DNA of 64,000 nucleotides from Chromatiaceae bacterium (GTDB lineage Bacteria; Pseudomonadota; Gammaproteobacteria; Chromatiales; Chromatiaceae). The notes beneath the pieces were generated by a model. It did no database searches. It was not told the origin of the DNA and saw nothing but the letters and a program-made list of their open reading frames with translations. The DNA is taken from assembly GCA_024639005.1 (NCBI GenBank), contig JAHEJD010000002.1, positions 1-64,000 on the forward strand, written 5' to 3'. Below are positions 50,922-64,000 of this stretch, in pieces. A program made the position numbers and the translations under genes. The first letter of the stretch is position 1. Each line of letters opens with the position of its first letter.

Positions 50922-50950
50922 CAAAGGGCCCGGGAATCCCGGGCCCTTTG
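50922..50950. terminator. Strong GC-rich hairpin between adk and thioredoxin genes
   Basis: CAAAGGGCCCGGG-AAT-CCCGGGCCCTTTG, perfect 13-bp stem. Confidence 0.75.
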
Positions 50951-50985
50951 GGGTCGGCAAGGGTCGATTGTTTCTAGCCTGGAAC

Positions 50986-51645
<660 letters not shown>

Positions 51646-51805
51646 CTACACAATGTGAGGCTATTTCGGGGAAGCGGAGTCTGACACAGCGTCGACGCAG
51701 GTCGCCAGTCGAGGCTGTCAATAGGCGGATTCAGGGGCTTTATCAACGATTACGTATGCCCTGCCGTTCGCGGCCCTGTGCGCGAACACTCGCCCGCGGC
51801 GGTTC

Positions 51806-52276
51806 TCACAGATGCTTATCGATTCCGTGCGCCTTCAGGCCCCAGGCAAACAACGCCCCGACGCGTCGATCGGTCTGACGCAAGCGGGACGAAAGCACGC
51901 GAAACAGCTCTTTGAGCACCTGGTAGCCAAAGTCCGGCTGCTGATCGAAATAGCCCGCCAGCGCGCGGGCATCAAACACCAGCAGGTCGCAGGGCTCGAG
52001 GGTCATGACGGTCGCCAATCGCGGTCCGGGGTCGAAAAGGCTGAGCTCGCCGAAGACCTCATTCGCCCCCAGATCACAGATACCCGGCTGGATGTGGCGG
52101 CGGTCTTCGAGTTCGACTCGCTCCGTCACTCGCACGCACCCACGCTGGATCAAATACACGACCCGGTCATCGGAGCCCTCCTGAATCACGATCTCACCAC
52201 TGTCGAGGTGGCGCTCCCGCGCGATCCCTGCTGCCTTCAGGCGATGATCACCCAGAAGCTCACCAATGCTTGGCAT
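51806..52276 (-). CDS. Cyclic nucleotide-binding domain protein
   Basis: EVFGELSLFDPGPRLATVMTLEPCDLLVFDA cNMP-domain pattern; no HTH seen. Confidence 0.8.
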   Translation of the reverse strand: MPSIGELLGDHRLKAAGIARERHLDSGEIVIQEGSDDRVVYLIQRGCVRVTERVELEDRRHIQPGICDLGANEVFGELSLFDPGPRLATVMTLEPCDLLVFDARALAGYFDQQPDFGYQVLKELFRVLSSRLRQTDRRVGALFAWGLKAHGIDKHL

Positions 52277-52371
52277 GTCATTCTCGCCGCTATGTTTTCA
52301 TGTCAGTTCTACTGTGTAAGAGTAGCCGAGAACACCGCCAGGAAAACCGTCGTCTATCGGTACCCCGTGAC

Positions 52372-54312
<1,941 letters not shown>

Positions 54313-54350
54313 GGTGTCGTGATCCTCCGGAATTTTCCCGATGGCCGCGC

Positions 54351-54378
54351 ACATGGGGTCACGAAACGGGATTTCAAG
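54351..54378 (-). promoter_or_regulatory. Sigma32 heat-shock promoter of htpG
   Basis: Minus strand CTTGAAA-TCCCGTTTCGTGA(13)-CCCCATGT, near-exact consensus. Confidence 0.8.
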
Positions 54379-54393
54379 AGTCGGCTGTGGTAA

Positions 54394-56058
<1,665 letters not shown>

Positions 56059-56063
56059 CCTGT

Positions 56064-56837
56064 ATGAACACAGCCCACTGGTGTCGGATCGAGATCGACG
56101 GCAAACCCGTGCTGGGGCGCCTGCAAGGCGATAAGATTGCACTGTATCGCGGTAAGCTGTTCGAACAGCCGCAGGCGACGGGGGCAGAAATTGACGCAGC
56201 CGGAGCCAATTGGCTAGCCCCGGTCGAGCCGCGCCAGTTTCTCGGCCTGTGGAACAACTTCCACGAGCGCCAGCAGCTGGAACAAACCAAGATCCCTGAT
56301 TTCCCGTTGTTCTTCGTCAAACTTGCCGGGTCGCTGTCGGCCCACCAGCGACCGATCAGCCGGCCATCCGGCTTCACCGGACAGGTCAAGTTCGAGGCAG
56401 AACTGGGCATCGTGATAGGTCGCGCCTGTTTTCAGCCCGAACACAACGACATTGACGACATCATCTTTGGTTACACCTGCGTCAACGACGTCACCGCGCC
56501 CGAGTCTTTGTTCGCCAACGACGAGTTTCATCAGTGGTGTCGGGCCAAGAGCATGCCCGGTTTCGGTCCAATCGGGCCGTTGATCGCCTGTGGTGTAGAC
56601 CCCGCAGGCCTGCGAGTGCGCGGCATACTCGACGGTGAAGTCAAACAGGACTACCCGGTAAGCGACATGATCTTCTCACCGCAGCAGATCGTGTGGCACA
56701 TCGCGCGCGATATCCCACTCTACGCCGGCGACGTCATCGCCTGCGGCACCTCGGTCGGCGCGGCCGACATCGCCGATGGCCAGACTATCGAGATCGAAAT
56801 CCCCGGCGTCGGCACGCTCAGCAACCAGCTGCGTTGA
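56064..56837 (+). CDS. Fumarylacetoacetate hydrolase family protein
   Basis: FEAELGIVIGRACFQ, GYTCVNDVTA, FSPQQIVWHIARDIPLYAGDVIACGTS. Confidence 0.88.
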   Translation: MNTAHWCRIEIDGKPVLGRLQGDKIALYRGKLFEQPQATGAEIDAAGANWLAPVEPRQFLGLWNNFHERQQLEQTKIPDFPLFFVKLAGSLSAHQRPISRPSGFTGQVKFEAELGIVIGRACFQPEHNDIDDIIFGYTCVNDVTAPESLFANDEFHQWCRAKSMPGFGPIGPLIACGVDPAGLRVRGILDGEVKQDYPVSDMIFSPQQIVWHIARDIPLYAGDVIACGTSVGAADIADGQTIEIEIPGVGTLSNQLR

Positions 56838-56871
56838 ATCTTCGGGGAGCTGGGACGCATCAACCACGCGG

Positions 56872-57708
56872 TCAATAATGCCGCGACACCCCGACCCGCT
56901 GCATGATCTCGATCGCGAGCTCCTCGATCGATACCGTGGTGCTGTCGATGTACGGGATCGCATGGCCCTGAAACAGATCCTCGGCGGCGGCGATCTCCTT
57001 GCGACACTGACCCGGACTTGCGTAATCGGATCCAGGTCGGCGTTCTTCACGGATTCGGTGCAGCCGGTCGGCCGAGATAGTCAGGCCAAAAAGGCTGCTG
57101 CGATACTCGAGCAATGGGCCCGGCAGTTTGCCGAGAAGGAAGTCGTCTTCGGTCAGCGGAAAATTGGCGGCCCGCACCGCGTACTGCATTGCCAGGTACA
57201 AGCAGGTCGGGGTCTTGCCGCTGCGCGAGACACCGATCAGGATCAGGTCCGCATCGCCCAGACCCCGGAGGCGTGCGCCGTCATCGAAATTGAGTGCGAA
57301 ATTCACCGCCGCGACGCGGCGGTCGTACTTCCCCGGATCACCGATGCCATGGCTGCGGCCAATGTGCCCCACGTACGGCATGCCGAATGCATCCGACAAT
57401 GACGGCAGGAAGGTTTCGAAGATATCGAAAACCCGGGCATTGGCCGTCTGCAGCAAGGCGCGAGACGCCTCTTCAACGAGGCTGGAAAAAACCACCGGGA
57501 GCACGCCGTCTTCCTGACCCGCGGCATCGATCTCGCGCACCGCCGCCGCGATCTTCACCGGCGTGTCAAGAAACGGCAGCACCACGCGCTCGCGCCGCAG
57601 TTCGTCGAACTGCGTTACCAGCGTGCGAACCAGGTGCTCCAGCGTGATCCCCGTGCGATCCGAGATAATGAAAAGCGTACCTGAGGAATTCGCCATAGTC
57701 GTCTTCAA
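56872..57708 (-). CDS. ppsR: Phosphoenolpyruvate synthase regulatory protein (kinase/pyrophosphorylase)
   Basis: FIISDRTGITLEHLVRTLVTQF; LIGVSRSGKTPTCLYLAMQYAVRAANFPL. Confidence 0.93.
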   Translation of the reverse strand: MKTTMANSSGTLFIISDRTGITLEHLVRTLVTQFDELRRERVVLPFLDTPVKIAAAVREIDAAGQEDGVLPVVFSSLVEEASRALLQTANARVFDIFETFLPSLSDAFGMPYVGHIGRSHGIGDPGKYDRRVAAVNFALNFDDGARLRGLGDADLILIGVSRSGKTPTCLYLAMQYAVRAANFPLTEDDFLLGKLPGPLLEYRSSLFGLTISADRLHRIREERRPGSDYASPGQCRKEIAAAEDLFQGHAIPYIDSTTVSIEELAIEIMQRVGVSRHY

Positions 57709-57891
57709 CGGGCTCGTGCAATGGGCGTAGATCTCGCCACCGGCAATATTAGCAAAACGGATTTTACGGCAATGGAATTGACTTAAGTACCTGCGCCCCC
57801 GTCCGTGTGAAAATTGTTGCTGGACCGGGATAAACGGACGCCGCTGCGGTTAAAATGGCCATACACTCAGTCCAGATTTCGAGGAGCTCGC

Positions 57892-59304
57892 GTGGAAGAA
57901 CGCCAGGTAGATGTTGCAATCATCGGGTCGGGTAGCGCCGGCCTGTATGCCATGGGCCGGGTGCGGCCATCGGGCAAATCGGTGGTGATGATAAACGGCG
58001 GCGAACTGGGCACCACCTGTGCCCGCGTCGGTTGTATGCCATCGAAAGCGGTGATTCAGGTAGCCGAGGACTTCCATCGCCGCGGGGTATTCAAGCGATT
58101 CGGGCTCGAGGGCGAGGAGACCCTGAGCCTCGACGTCGGCGAGGCCATGGGATATGTCCAGGATCTGCGCGATATTTTCGTCGAACGGGTGATCTCGAAC
58201 AGCACGGACAAAATGCCCGAGGGTATGTTCATCCGAGGCTATACGCGTTTCGTCGGACCAAACCTCCTGGAAATGGAAGACGGACAACGCATCCGTGCCG
58301 ACAAGATCGTTGTCGCAACGGGCTCTCGACCGATAGTCCCAGATGCCTGGCAGGGCTACCGCGACCGGATCATCACAACAGATGAATTTTTTGAGCTAGA
58401 CGTGCTGCCGCGATCGATCGCGGTTGTCGGCCTTGGCGTCGTCGGCCTGGAGATCGGCCAGTCGTTGCATCGACTCGGCTGCGAAGTGGTCGGCATCGAT
58501 ATGCAGGAGGTGATCGGCGGCCTTAGCGACCCAGAGGTCGCCAAGACCGCTATCGATATCCTTGGCAAAGAGTTCCCGCTGTGGCTAGGTCAAGGGGCGG
58601 AGATCAGCGAGGGCAGCAACGGCAAACTGCGGGTCACCGCTGGTGAGAACAGTATCGAGGTCGACCGCGTGTTTGCCAGCATCGGCCGCCGGCCGAATAT
58701 CGACAAGCTCGGGCTGGACGCAATCGGGGCGCCGGTCGATGAGCGCGGCTTCCCCGTTTACAATCCAAACACCATGCAGCTCGGCGATTTGCCGGTCTTT
58801 CTCGCCGGCGATGTCACCGGCGAGCGCCCGCTGTTACACGAGGCCGGCGACGAGGGACGCATCGCAGGTCAAAATGCGGTCGGCGAAAAAATCACGGCCT
58901 TTCACCGCAAGGCGCCGCTGAACATTACCTTCTGCGACCCGAATATCGCCCAGGTCGGTCAGACCTACGCCTCACTTGACCTTGATAGAGCGGCGGTGGG
59001 TCAGGTGCAAATGGCGCCCGTCGGCCGCGCGCTCATTATGGCCAAGAATAAGGGGCTCATCCGCGTCTACGCCGACAGGGCCAGCGGCAAGATGCTTGGC
59101 GCAGAGATGGCTTGTATAAAGGCAGAGAACCTTGCGCATCTGCTCGCGTGGGCGATTCAACAGGATCTGACGGTCGGCGATCTGCTGCAGATGCCCTTCT
59201 ACCATCCGGTCATTGAGGAGGCCCTCCAGGCGGCGCTTTACGATCTCTATGCCAAGGTAGACGCAAAGAATCCCGGGGCGATCACTGAATTGCGCCCACT
59301 CTGA
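57892..59304 (+). CDS. Dihydrolipoyl dehydrogenase-like flavoprotein
   Basis: GSGSAGLYAMG, redox disulfide GTTCARVGCMPSK; GTG start after GAGGAG. Confidence 0.88.
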   Translation: MEERQVDVAIIGSGSAGLYAMGRVRPSGKSVVMINGGELGTTCARVGCMPSKAVIQVAEDFHRRGVFKRFGLEGEETLSLDVGEAMGYVQDLRDIFVERVISNSTDKMPEGMFIRGYTRFVGPNLLEMEDGQRIRADKIVVATGSRPIVPDAWQGYRDRIITTDEFFELDVLPRSIAVVGLGVVGLEIGQSLHRLGCEVVGIDMQEVIGGLSDPEVAKTAIDILGKEFPLWLGQGAEISEGSNGKLRVTAGENSIEVDRVFASIGRRPNIDKLGLDAIGAPVDERGFPVYNPNTMQLGDLPVFLAGDVTGERPLLHEAGDEGRIAGQNAVGEKITAFHRKAPLNITFCDPNIAQVGQTYASLDLDRAAVGQVQMAPVGRALIMAKNKGLIRVYADRASGKMLGAEMACIKAENLAHLLAWAIQQDLTVGDLLQMPFYHPVIEEALQAALYDLYAKVDAKNPGAITELRPL

Positions 59305-59336
59305 TACCTATCGACAATTGCGATTTCCTCGCAAAC

Positions 59337-59840
59337 TCACCTCGACAGCACACGCCAGGCCGCGAGCTTACGCGCGAAGCTGAACGACGCGTTGGCCGGG
59401 CTGGTCGATGGCAACCGGGTTCTCGGCAGAGCCGCGAGCGTTGTCGGCAGGTCCGGCAAGACATAGCGCAAGAAGCTGCGCTCCGCCATCGCACCGTTGA
59501 AATAGACCACCCGGATCGCCGGATGCCGCTCAAAGAATCGTTGAAAATCATTCGGCACGATTGAGGCCGGCTCGATATCCGAATCCAGGCTGCCATGTCG
59601 GGTGCAGGTCTTTAGCACATCCCAAACCGCAAGGCGCTGCTGCATCAGGCGCGCGCAGCGCTCTTCATACGGTAGCTCAGCATCAACCCCAAACAAGACA
59701 TCGACGATCGGCCAGAATGCATTGCGCGGATGTGCATAGTACTGGTTGACGCGCAGCGAAGCCTTACCCGGCATCGAGCCCAACACGAGCCGCTCGGCAC
59801 TTGCATCCGCAATCGGAGGAAAACTGTAGACGCGGCTCAC
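59337..59840 (-). CDS. DNA-deoxyinosine glycosylase-like protein (UDG superfamily)
   Basis: LVLGSMPGKASLRVNQYYAHPRNAFWPIV; GTG start inferred because the longer ORF runs into the response-regulator gene. Confidence 0.75.
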   Translation of the reverse strand: MSRVYSFPPIADASAERLVLGSMPGKASLRVNQYYAHPRNAFWPIVDVLFGVDAELPYEERCARLMQQRLAVWDVLKTCTRHGSLDSDIEPASIVPNDFQRFFERHPAIRVVYFNGAMAERSFLRYVLPDLPTTLAALPRTRLPSTSPANASFSFARKLAAWRVLSR

Positions 59841-59913
59841 CGATGTGCAACGGGGGTTCGACGGCTTGATCCGCTCGGCAGCACAAACGCGGTCCGTGTC
59901 AGACAGCCATGAT

Positions 59914-60540
59914 TCAAGCGCGTTCGTTTGCAACCAGGGCCATTCGCACCAGTTCGGCCAGCGAACCGGCCTGCATCTTTTCCATGACCCGCGCACGGTG
60001 CGCCTCGATGGTCTTCGCTGAGACACCCAAGGAATTGGCAATCTCCTTATTCGACCTGCCATCGGTCACCATTTCCATTACCTCACGTTCTCGCGGCGTC
60101 AGGTGCGCTAATCTCTCCTGCACTCGCAAATTCTCCGAGTAATGGCTGCGCTGCTGTTCTTCATAAGCGATCGCTCGTCGAATGGCATCCAACAGCACTT
60201 CGTCGTTAAACGGCTTCTCAATGAAGTCGATTGCCCCACTCTTCATCGCGCGCACCGCCATTGGCACATCCCCATGTCCAGTGATGATCACCGCCGGGAT
60301 CTGGATATTGTGTTCGACCAGATACTCTTGCAGATCCAGGCCGCTCATTCCAGGCATGCGGACATCCAACACCAGGCAACCGGAGCGACCTGGCTGATAG
60401 GCCGCTAGAAACTCATCAGCCGATGCGAAGCTCTCGACCGGCACACCCACCGATTCGATAAGCCATTTCAGGGAATTACGCATGGCCTGGTCGTCATCGA
60501 CCACGAAAACAGTGCTCTTGGTAAGGGGGGATTCAGACAT
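59914..60540 (-). CDS. FixJ/LuxR-type two-component response regulator
   Basis: Receiver VFVVDDDQAMRNSL...VLDVRMPGMSG; LuxR HTH LTPREREVMEMVTDGRSNKEIANSLGVSAKTIEAHRARVMEKM. Confidence 0.93.
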   Translation of the reverse strand: MSESPLTKSTVFVVDDDQAMRNSLKWLIESVGVPVESFASADEFLAAYQPGRSGCLVLDVRMPGMSGLDLQEYLVEHNIQIPAVIITGHGDVPMAVRAMKSGAIDFIEKPFNDEVLLDAIRRAIAYEEQQRSHYSENLRVQERLAHLTPREREVMEMVTDGRSNKEIANSLGVSAKTIEAHRARVMEKMQAGSLAELVRMALVANERA

Positions 60541-60543
60541 GAC

Positions 60544-63147
60544 TCATGATGCTGCACTGACAAGATTCGCAACACTTGGCGGAAGCTCGATAGTGAAGGT
60601 GCTACCCTTGCCGGGAAACGACTCGGCCCGAAGCTTACCATGATGGTGGCTCATGATCGTCTGGCTGATGGCCAGACCCATACCCATACCCGACTCCTTG
60701 GTGCTGTAGAAGGGATCAAACAGGTGTTCCATCGCCTTTCTGCTGATCCCCGAACCATTGTCCTTCACGCTTACGAATACCATACCGTCGGGCTGAACTC
60801 CGGATTCGATAGTCAGATGCCGGTTCGGTGCCCGTTGCTCGACCAGGGCGTCCAGCGCATTGCGCAGCAGGTTGATCAGTACCTGTTCGATCTGTACCGA
60901 GTCCACTCGCACCCATAACTCTCGCTGCGCAAGCCGGTGTTCGATCGCGAGATCCTGGCGCTTCAGCTCGTGACTGATCATCGAGCAGGCCTCCCGCGCG
61001 AGGACATTCAGATCGACATGCTCACGCACCGGCTGCCGTCGACTGACCATGCCGCGCAGGCGTTTTATAATCTCCCCCGCCCTTCCTGCCTGCGCGGAGA
61101 TCTGGCCCAAGGCATGCAGCAGCTCTTCCTTGCCGCCCATATCGAGGCGCAGGCGACGGGCGCAGCCGTTAGCGAAGTTCACGATCGCTGAGAGCGGTTG
61201 GTTAAGTTCGTGAGCGATTCCGGTGGCCATCTCGCCCATATTACTCAGACGGGTGACATGCACCAGCTCGTTCTGGCGACGTTTCAGCTCCTCTTCGGCC
61301 AAACGCTCACCAGTGATGTCACGCGCATAGACGTTGACGTAATCGAGTTCCGTAACCGGTGCAAAGAGTAGCGAAAACACTCCGAAATCCGTCATTACCT
61401 CGAGCTCGCTGGTCGACTCGGAGGACAGAACCTCCTCGACTCGATTCCGCCAGTACACTGGGAGCGTCTGCAACGGACGGCAGCCCCAGTGTTTGAGTAA
61501 GGGAGCACTCGGTTGGTTGGCATAGGTGATGACCCCACGGCGGTTGATTCGCAGCACCGGGATTGGACTCTCGCTGGGAATCGCCGCAAGGCTGCGAATC
61601 TCTGCCTCCCGTACCTTACGTTCAGCGATGTCGCGAAGATACAGTGTGAATACCAGCTGTTCCTCGAGAAACACCGGCTTGATTGATAGCTCGACCGGAA
61701 ATATGTGGCCGTCGCGCGCCACGGCCTGCATCTCCACACGCTGCAGCGGCGCACCCTGATCGGCCCCCACCAAAGAGAGATAGAGCAGCCGATCAAAGGT
61801 TTCGCGCCACTTTGGTGCCACCACTAGGTCATTGAATGACCGACCAACGGCCTCCTCGTGGCTGTAGTCGAAGGTCTTCTGCGCGGTGGGATTGAAGTCG
61901 ATGATCCCCCCGCGCTCATTCACCGTGATAACAGAATCCAGGGACGCATCCATGATCGCCACCCGGAGCTTTTCCGTCTCCTGCAACTCGCTTTCATGCT
62001 GACGCCGCATTTCCTCGCGCGCGCGCATCACCAGCTGAACGAAATCACGAATCCAGTCTTCGAGGATGATCAGCTGATTGCCACGCCGATCGAGAGCGGC
62101 CTCCGGTATCTCCAGGGCCCTGCGCGACAGACTCGAGACACGACTCAGTAGCCGACTGATGCGGCTCGAAAGGAATAGGAACAGCAGCACAAAGGCCGAG
62201 ATCATTACCGCCGCCCCGATCAGCCGCTGCCGGCGTTCCAGGTCCAGCACCTGTTGTCCGGTCCGCTCAAACGAGCCGCGCGGCAACAGTGTCGCGAACA
62301 GCAGATTGAGGTCGGAACCGTCATAATCGAAGAACGACTGGGCCGTCACCAGGTAATCCTTGCGCAGCTCAGCGAGTGTCCTGCCTGGGATTACGCCTTC
62401 GGGATGGCTACTCGACAGGATGCGCTGCGCATCGGGGTCCAGGATGGCGACAACGTTGGTCGGCTTTACGAACTTTTGAGAGGCGGCGAGGAAGGCGCTA
62501 TCGAGCGGCACCAGCAACACCACGCTCCCCATCGGGGTCCGCGCGTTGTCTTCGGTCGTCTCGGAGACAATCAACCATGGCGCATTTTCCAGCAGTGTGA
62601 CATAGGCACGCTGCTGACCGGTCGCCAAGTGGTTACGAGGTTCACCGAGCAACGCCTCGGGGAGACTCTCGTTGGCAGGACTGTAGAGTTCTCGGACAGC
62701 GCCGGACGGGTCGACCAGCATGAAGTGCCGCGCGCTGATGCCCCCCTGCCAAGCCAAATCCCTCGGCAGCCAGGGCGGTGGATTGCCGGCGTCGTAGTGG
62801 GCGATATCGACCGGATGCCGCGACCAGATAATGGGGTCGAGATAGTCCGCCATCCGGCGATGTGTGGCGATCAGCTGAGTAAAAAAACCGAAGGATCGCC
62901 GATACTCGTCGAAACGAATCAGTGATTCACGCGCCTGCCGATCGAGCTGACTCTCTAGTGCCTGGTCGAAGATACTGCTGAGCGCGCGGGTCTGGATGCG
63001 ATCGACAACGACCCAAACGGCGAAGCCTGTCACCAGGCCGAAGGCGAGCGCCAGCAGCGGGATGGGTATCCCCTTGAGAAGTCTGCGTGTCAGCGACCGT
63101 TTGCTGATCTTTCTCGTCCCGGAATGGCGCCTTTGCCGGATTATCAC
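60544..63147 (-). CDS. PAS-domain sensor histidine kinase, partner of the FixJ-like regulator
   Basis: Two TM segments, PAS motifs, MATGIAHELNQPLSAIVNFANG, GMGMGLAISQTI. Confidence 0.92.
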   Translation of the reverse strand: MIIRQRRHSGTRKISKRSLTRRLLKGIPIPLLALAFGLVTGFAVWVVVDRIQTRALSSIFDQALESQLDRQARESLIRFDEYRRSFGFFTQLIATHRRMADYLDPIIWSRHPVDIAHYDAGNPPPWLPRDLAWQGGISARHFMLVDPSGAVRELYSPANESLPEALLGEPRNHLATGQQRAYVTLLENAPWLIVSETTEDNARTPMGSVVLLVPLDSAFLAASQKFVKPTNVVAILDPDAQRILSSSHPEGVIPGRTLAELRKDYLVTAQSFFDYDGSDLNLLFATLLPRGSFERTGQQVLDLERRQRLIGAAVMISAFVLLFLFLSSRISRLLSRVSSLSRRALEIPEAALDRRGNQLIILEDWIRDFVQLVMRAREEMRRQHESELQETEKLRVAIMDASLDSVITVNERGGIIDFNPTAQKTFDYSHEEAVGRSFNDLVVAPKWRETFDRLLYLSLVGADQGAPLQRVEMQAVARDGHIFPVELSIKPVFLEEQLVFTLYLRDIAERKVREAEIRSLAAIPSESPIPVLRINRRGVITYANQPSAPLLKHWGCRPLQTLPVYWRNRVEEVLSSESTSELEVMTDFGVFSLLFAPVTELDYVNVYARDITGERLAEEELKRRQNELVHVTRLSNMGEMATGIAHELNQPLSAIVNFANGCARRLRLDMGGKEELLHALGQISAQAGRAGEIIKRLRGMVSRRQPVREHVDLNVLAREACSMISHELKRQDLAIEHRLAQRELWVRVDSVQIEQVLINLLRNALDALVEQRAPNRHLTIESGVQPDGMVFVSVKDNGSGISRKAMEHLFDPFYSTKESGMGMGLAISQTIMSHHHGKLRAESFPGKGSTFTIELPPSVANLVSAAS

Positions 63148-63215
63148 GCCGGAACCTCAAATCACCAAACCGTTCTATTCCCCTCGATCGGCGGACAACC
63201 GCGGGTCGCCGATGC

Positions 63216-63569
63216 TCAGATTGCACGCCGAATAGACGCAGCGCGCCGCGGAACCGACGACATATTCGGTAGAAGACGATCGAGCGCCTCTCGACAGCAA
63301 GGCTCCAGGGAATCGAATTCTATTCCGAAGCCGTGCAGACTCTGATGGCTTACACGCCCGTTTGCCGTGAGGCAGCCCTCGCAGATGTCCTCTCCGGGGC
63401 TAAAGGTTACTGTGACCTCCGCACCGATCGGCACGATACTGGTTTCGGCCTGGATGTAGAGGCCGCCGTGTGCCAGATCGATAATACGCCCCCTTATCAG
63501 GCCGAAGCGCTCGCACCCTACGACTGCATCGAGCGAGACGACCTTGCGTTCACAGTTTCGCTGCTCCAT
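63216..63569 (-). CDS. PilZ domain protein
   Basis: MEQRNCERKVVSLDAVV...GRIIDLAHGGLYIQAE. Confidence 0.78.
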   Translation of the reverse strand: MEQRNCERKVVSLDAVVGCERFGLIRGRIIDLAHGGLYIQAETSIVPIGAEVTVTFSPGEDICEGCLTANGRVSHQSLHGFGIEFDSLEPCCREALDRLLPNMSSVPRRAASIRRAI

Positions 63570-63846
63570 CCTGCCCTCCCATAGTTCGCACCCGGTGTCC
63601 GCGGTCTACGCCGCTTTTAGGATTGGGTGGTTGGCCAACTCTGCTGCGAGCATCCTAACTGCTGTGTCGCCGGGCAGGCCATTGGGAGCAATCCCAGATA
63701 ACCCCAGTAATTTCCCTAGAATTGAGATAATTATTATACAAATCAATAAGTTCAACTCGATACTCGGGAGCCTAAAAAGCGAATTTCGCAGCGGCGGGCG
63801 CAACGATGAAGGCGCCTGAAGCCTATCCGTAACACCAGGGGGAATA

Positions 63847-64000
63847 ATGCAACTGCAAATCGAGAATGCGGCGCCTCCGGGATTCTGGCACCGCCTGGCG
63901 GCCATTTTCTACGACAGTTGGCTGGTGGCGGCCATCTGGCTTATCGGCGCCACCGCGGAGACCTTCATCCGCGCAGGGCTGGGAATCGGCGACGACGCCG
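63847..64000 (+). CDS. RDD family membrane protein, truncated by window edge
   Basis: MQLQIENAAPPGFWHRLAAIFYDSWLVAAIWLIGATAETF. Confidence 0.78.
   Translation, partial: MQLQIENAAPPGFWHRLAAIFYDSWLVAAIWLIGATAETFIRAGLGIGDDA

Noticed and set aside
63606-63905. 99-aa minus-strand ORF with hydrophobic segment (LLICIIIISILGKLLGLSG)
   Set aside because: Overlaps the start of the RDD gene and has no recognisable family; the 63.6-63.8 kb portion could be a small gene but support is too weak.

Overview
The window is a gammaproteobacterial-type chromosomal segment of about 64 kb, high in GC and densely coding. No tools were run; every call comes from reading the supplied sequence and ORF translations. 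Main blocks: exported rhodanese; acidic beta-helix-like exported protein; P-type cation ATPase; TldD/TldE pair; GerW + DUF2953 pair; TerC and a half-length TerC paralog; complete nqrABCDEF plus a short nqrM absent from the ORF track; TerB-like protein and class V aminotransferase; rnhA, SAM methyltransferase, mltD; yejABEF-type peptide ABC transporter; fabI; ppiD; tRNA-Asp and tRNA-Val; hupB-lon-clpX-clpP-tig-tRNA-Leu; CPBP protease; hemN; prmB; sensor kinase; iscR; DUF1249; thioredoxin; adk; cNMP-binding protein; htpG; phosphoglucomutase; FAH protein; ppsR; lpd-like; UDG-superfamily glycosylase; FixJ-like regulator with PAS kinase; PilZ; partial RDD protein. The most unusual signal is a pair of identical 266-bp elements (46585-46850 and 48969-49234) that bracket one sensor-kinase gene. 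Their nested inverted repeats predict a three-way-junction fold. Other repeat families also bracket single genes or operons: about 86 nt around the rhodanese gene, GGGGTCTGACCCC palindromes around the ATPase and tldDE, and CTAGCCTG(A/C)AAATCTCACCG around a membrane-protein gene and between fabI and ppiD. No CRISPR array, rRNA or intact transposase was seen.
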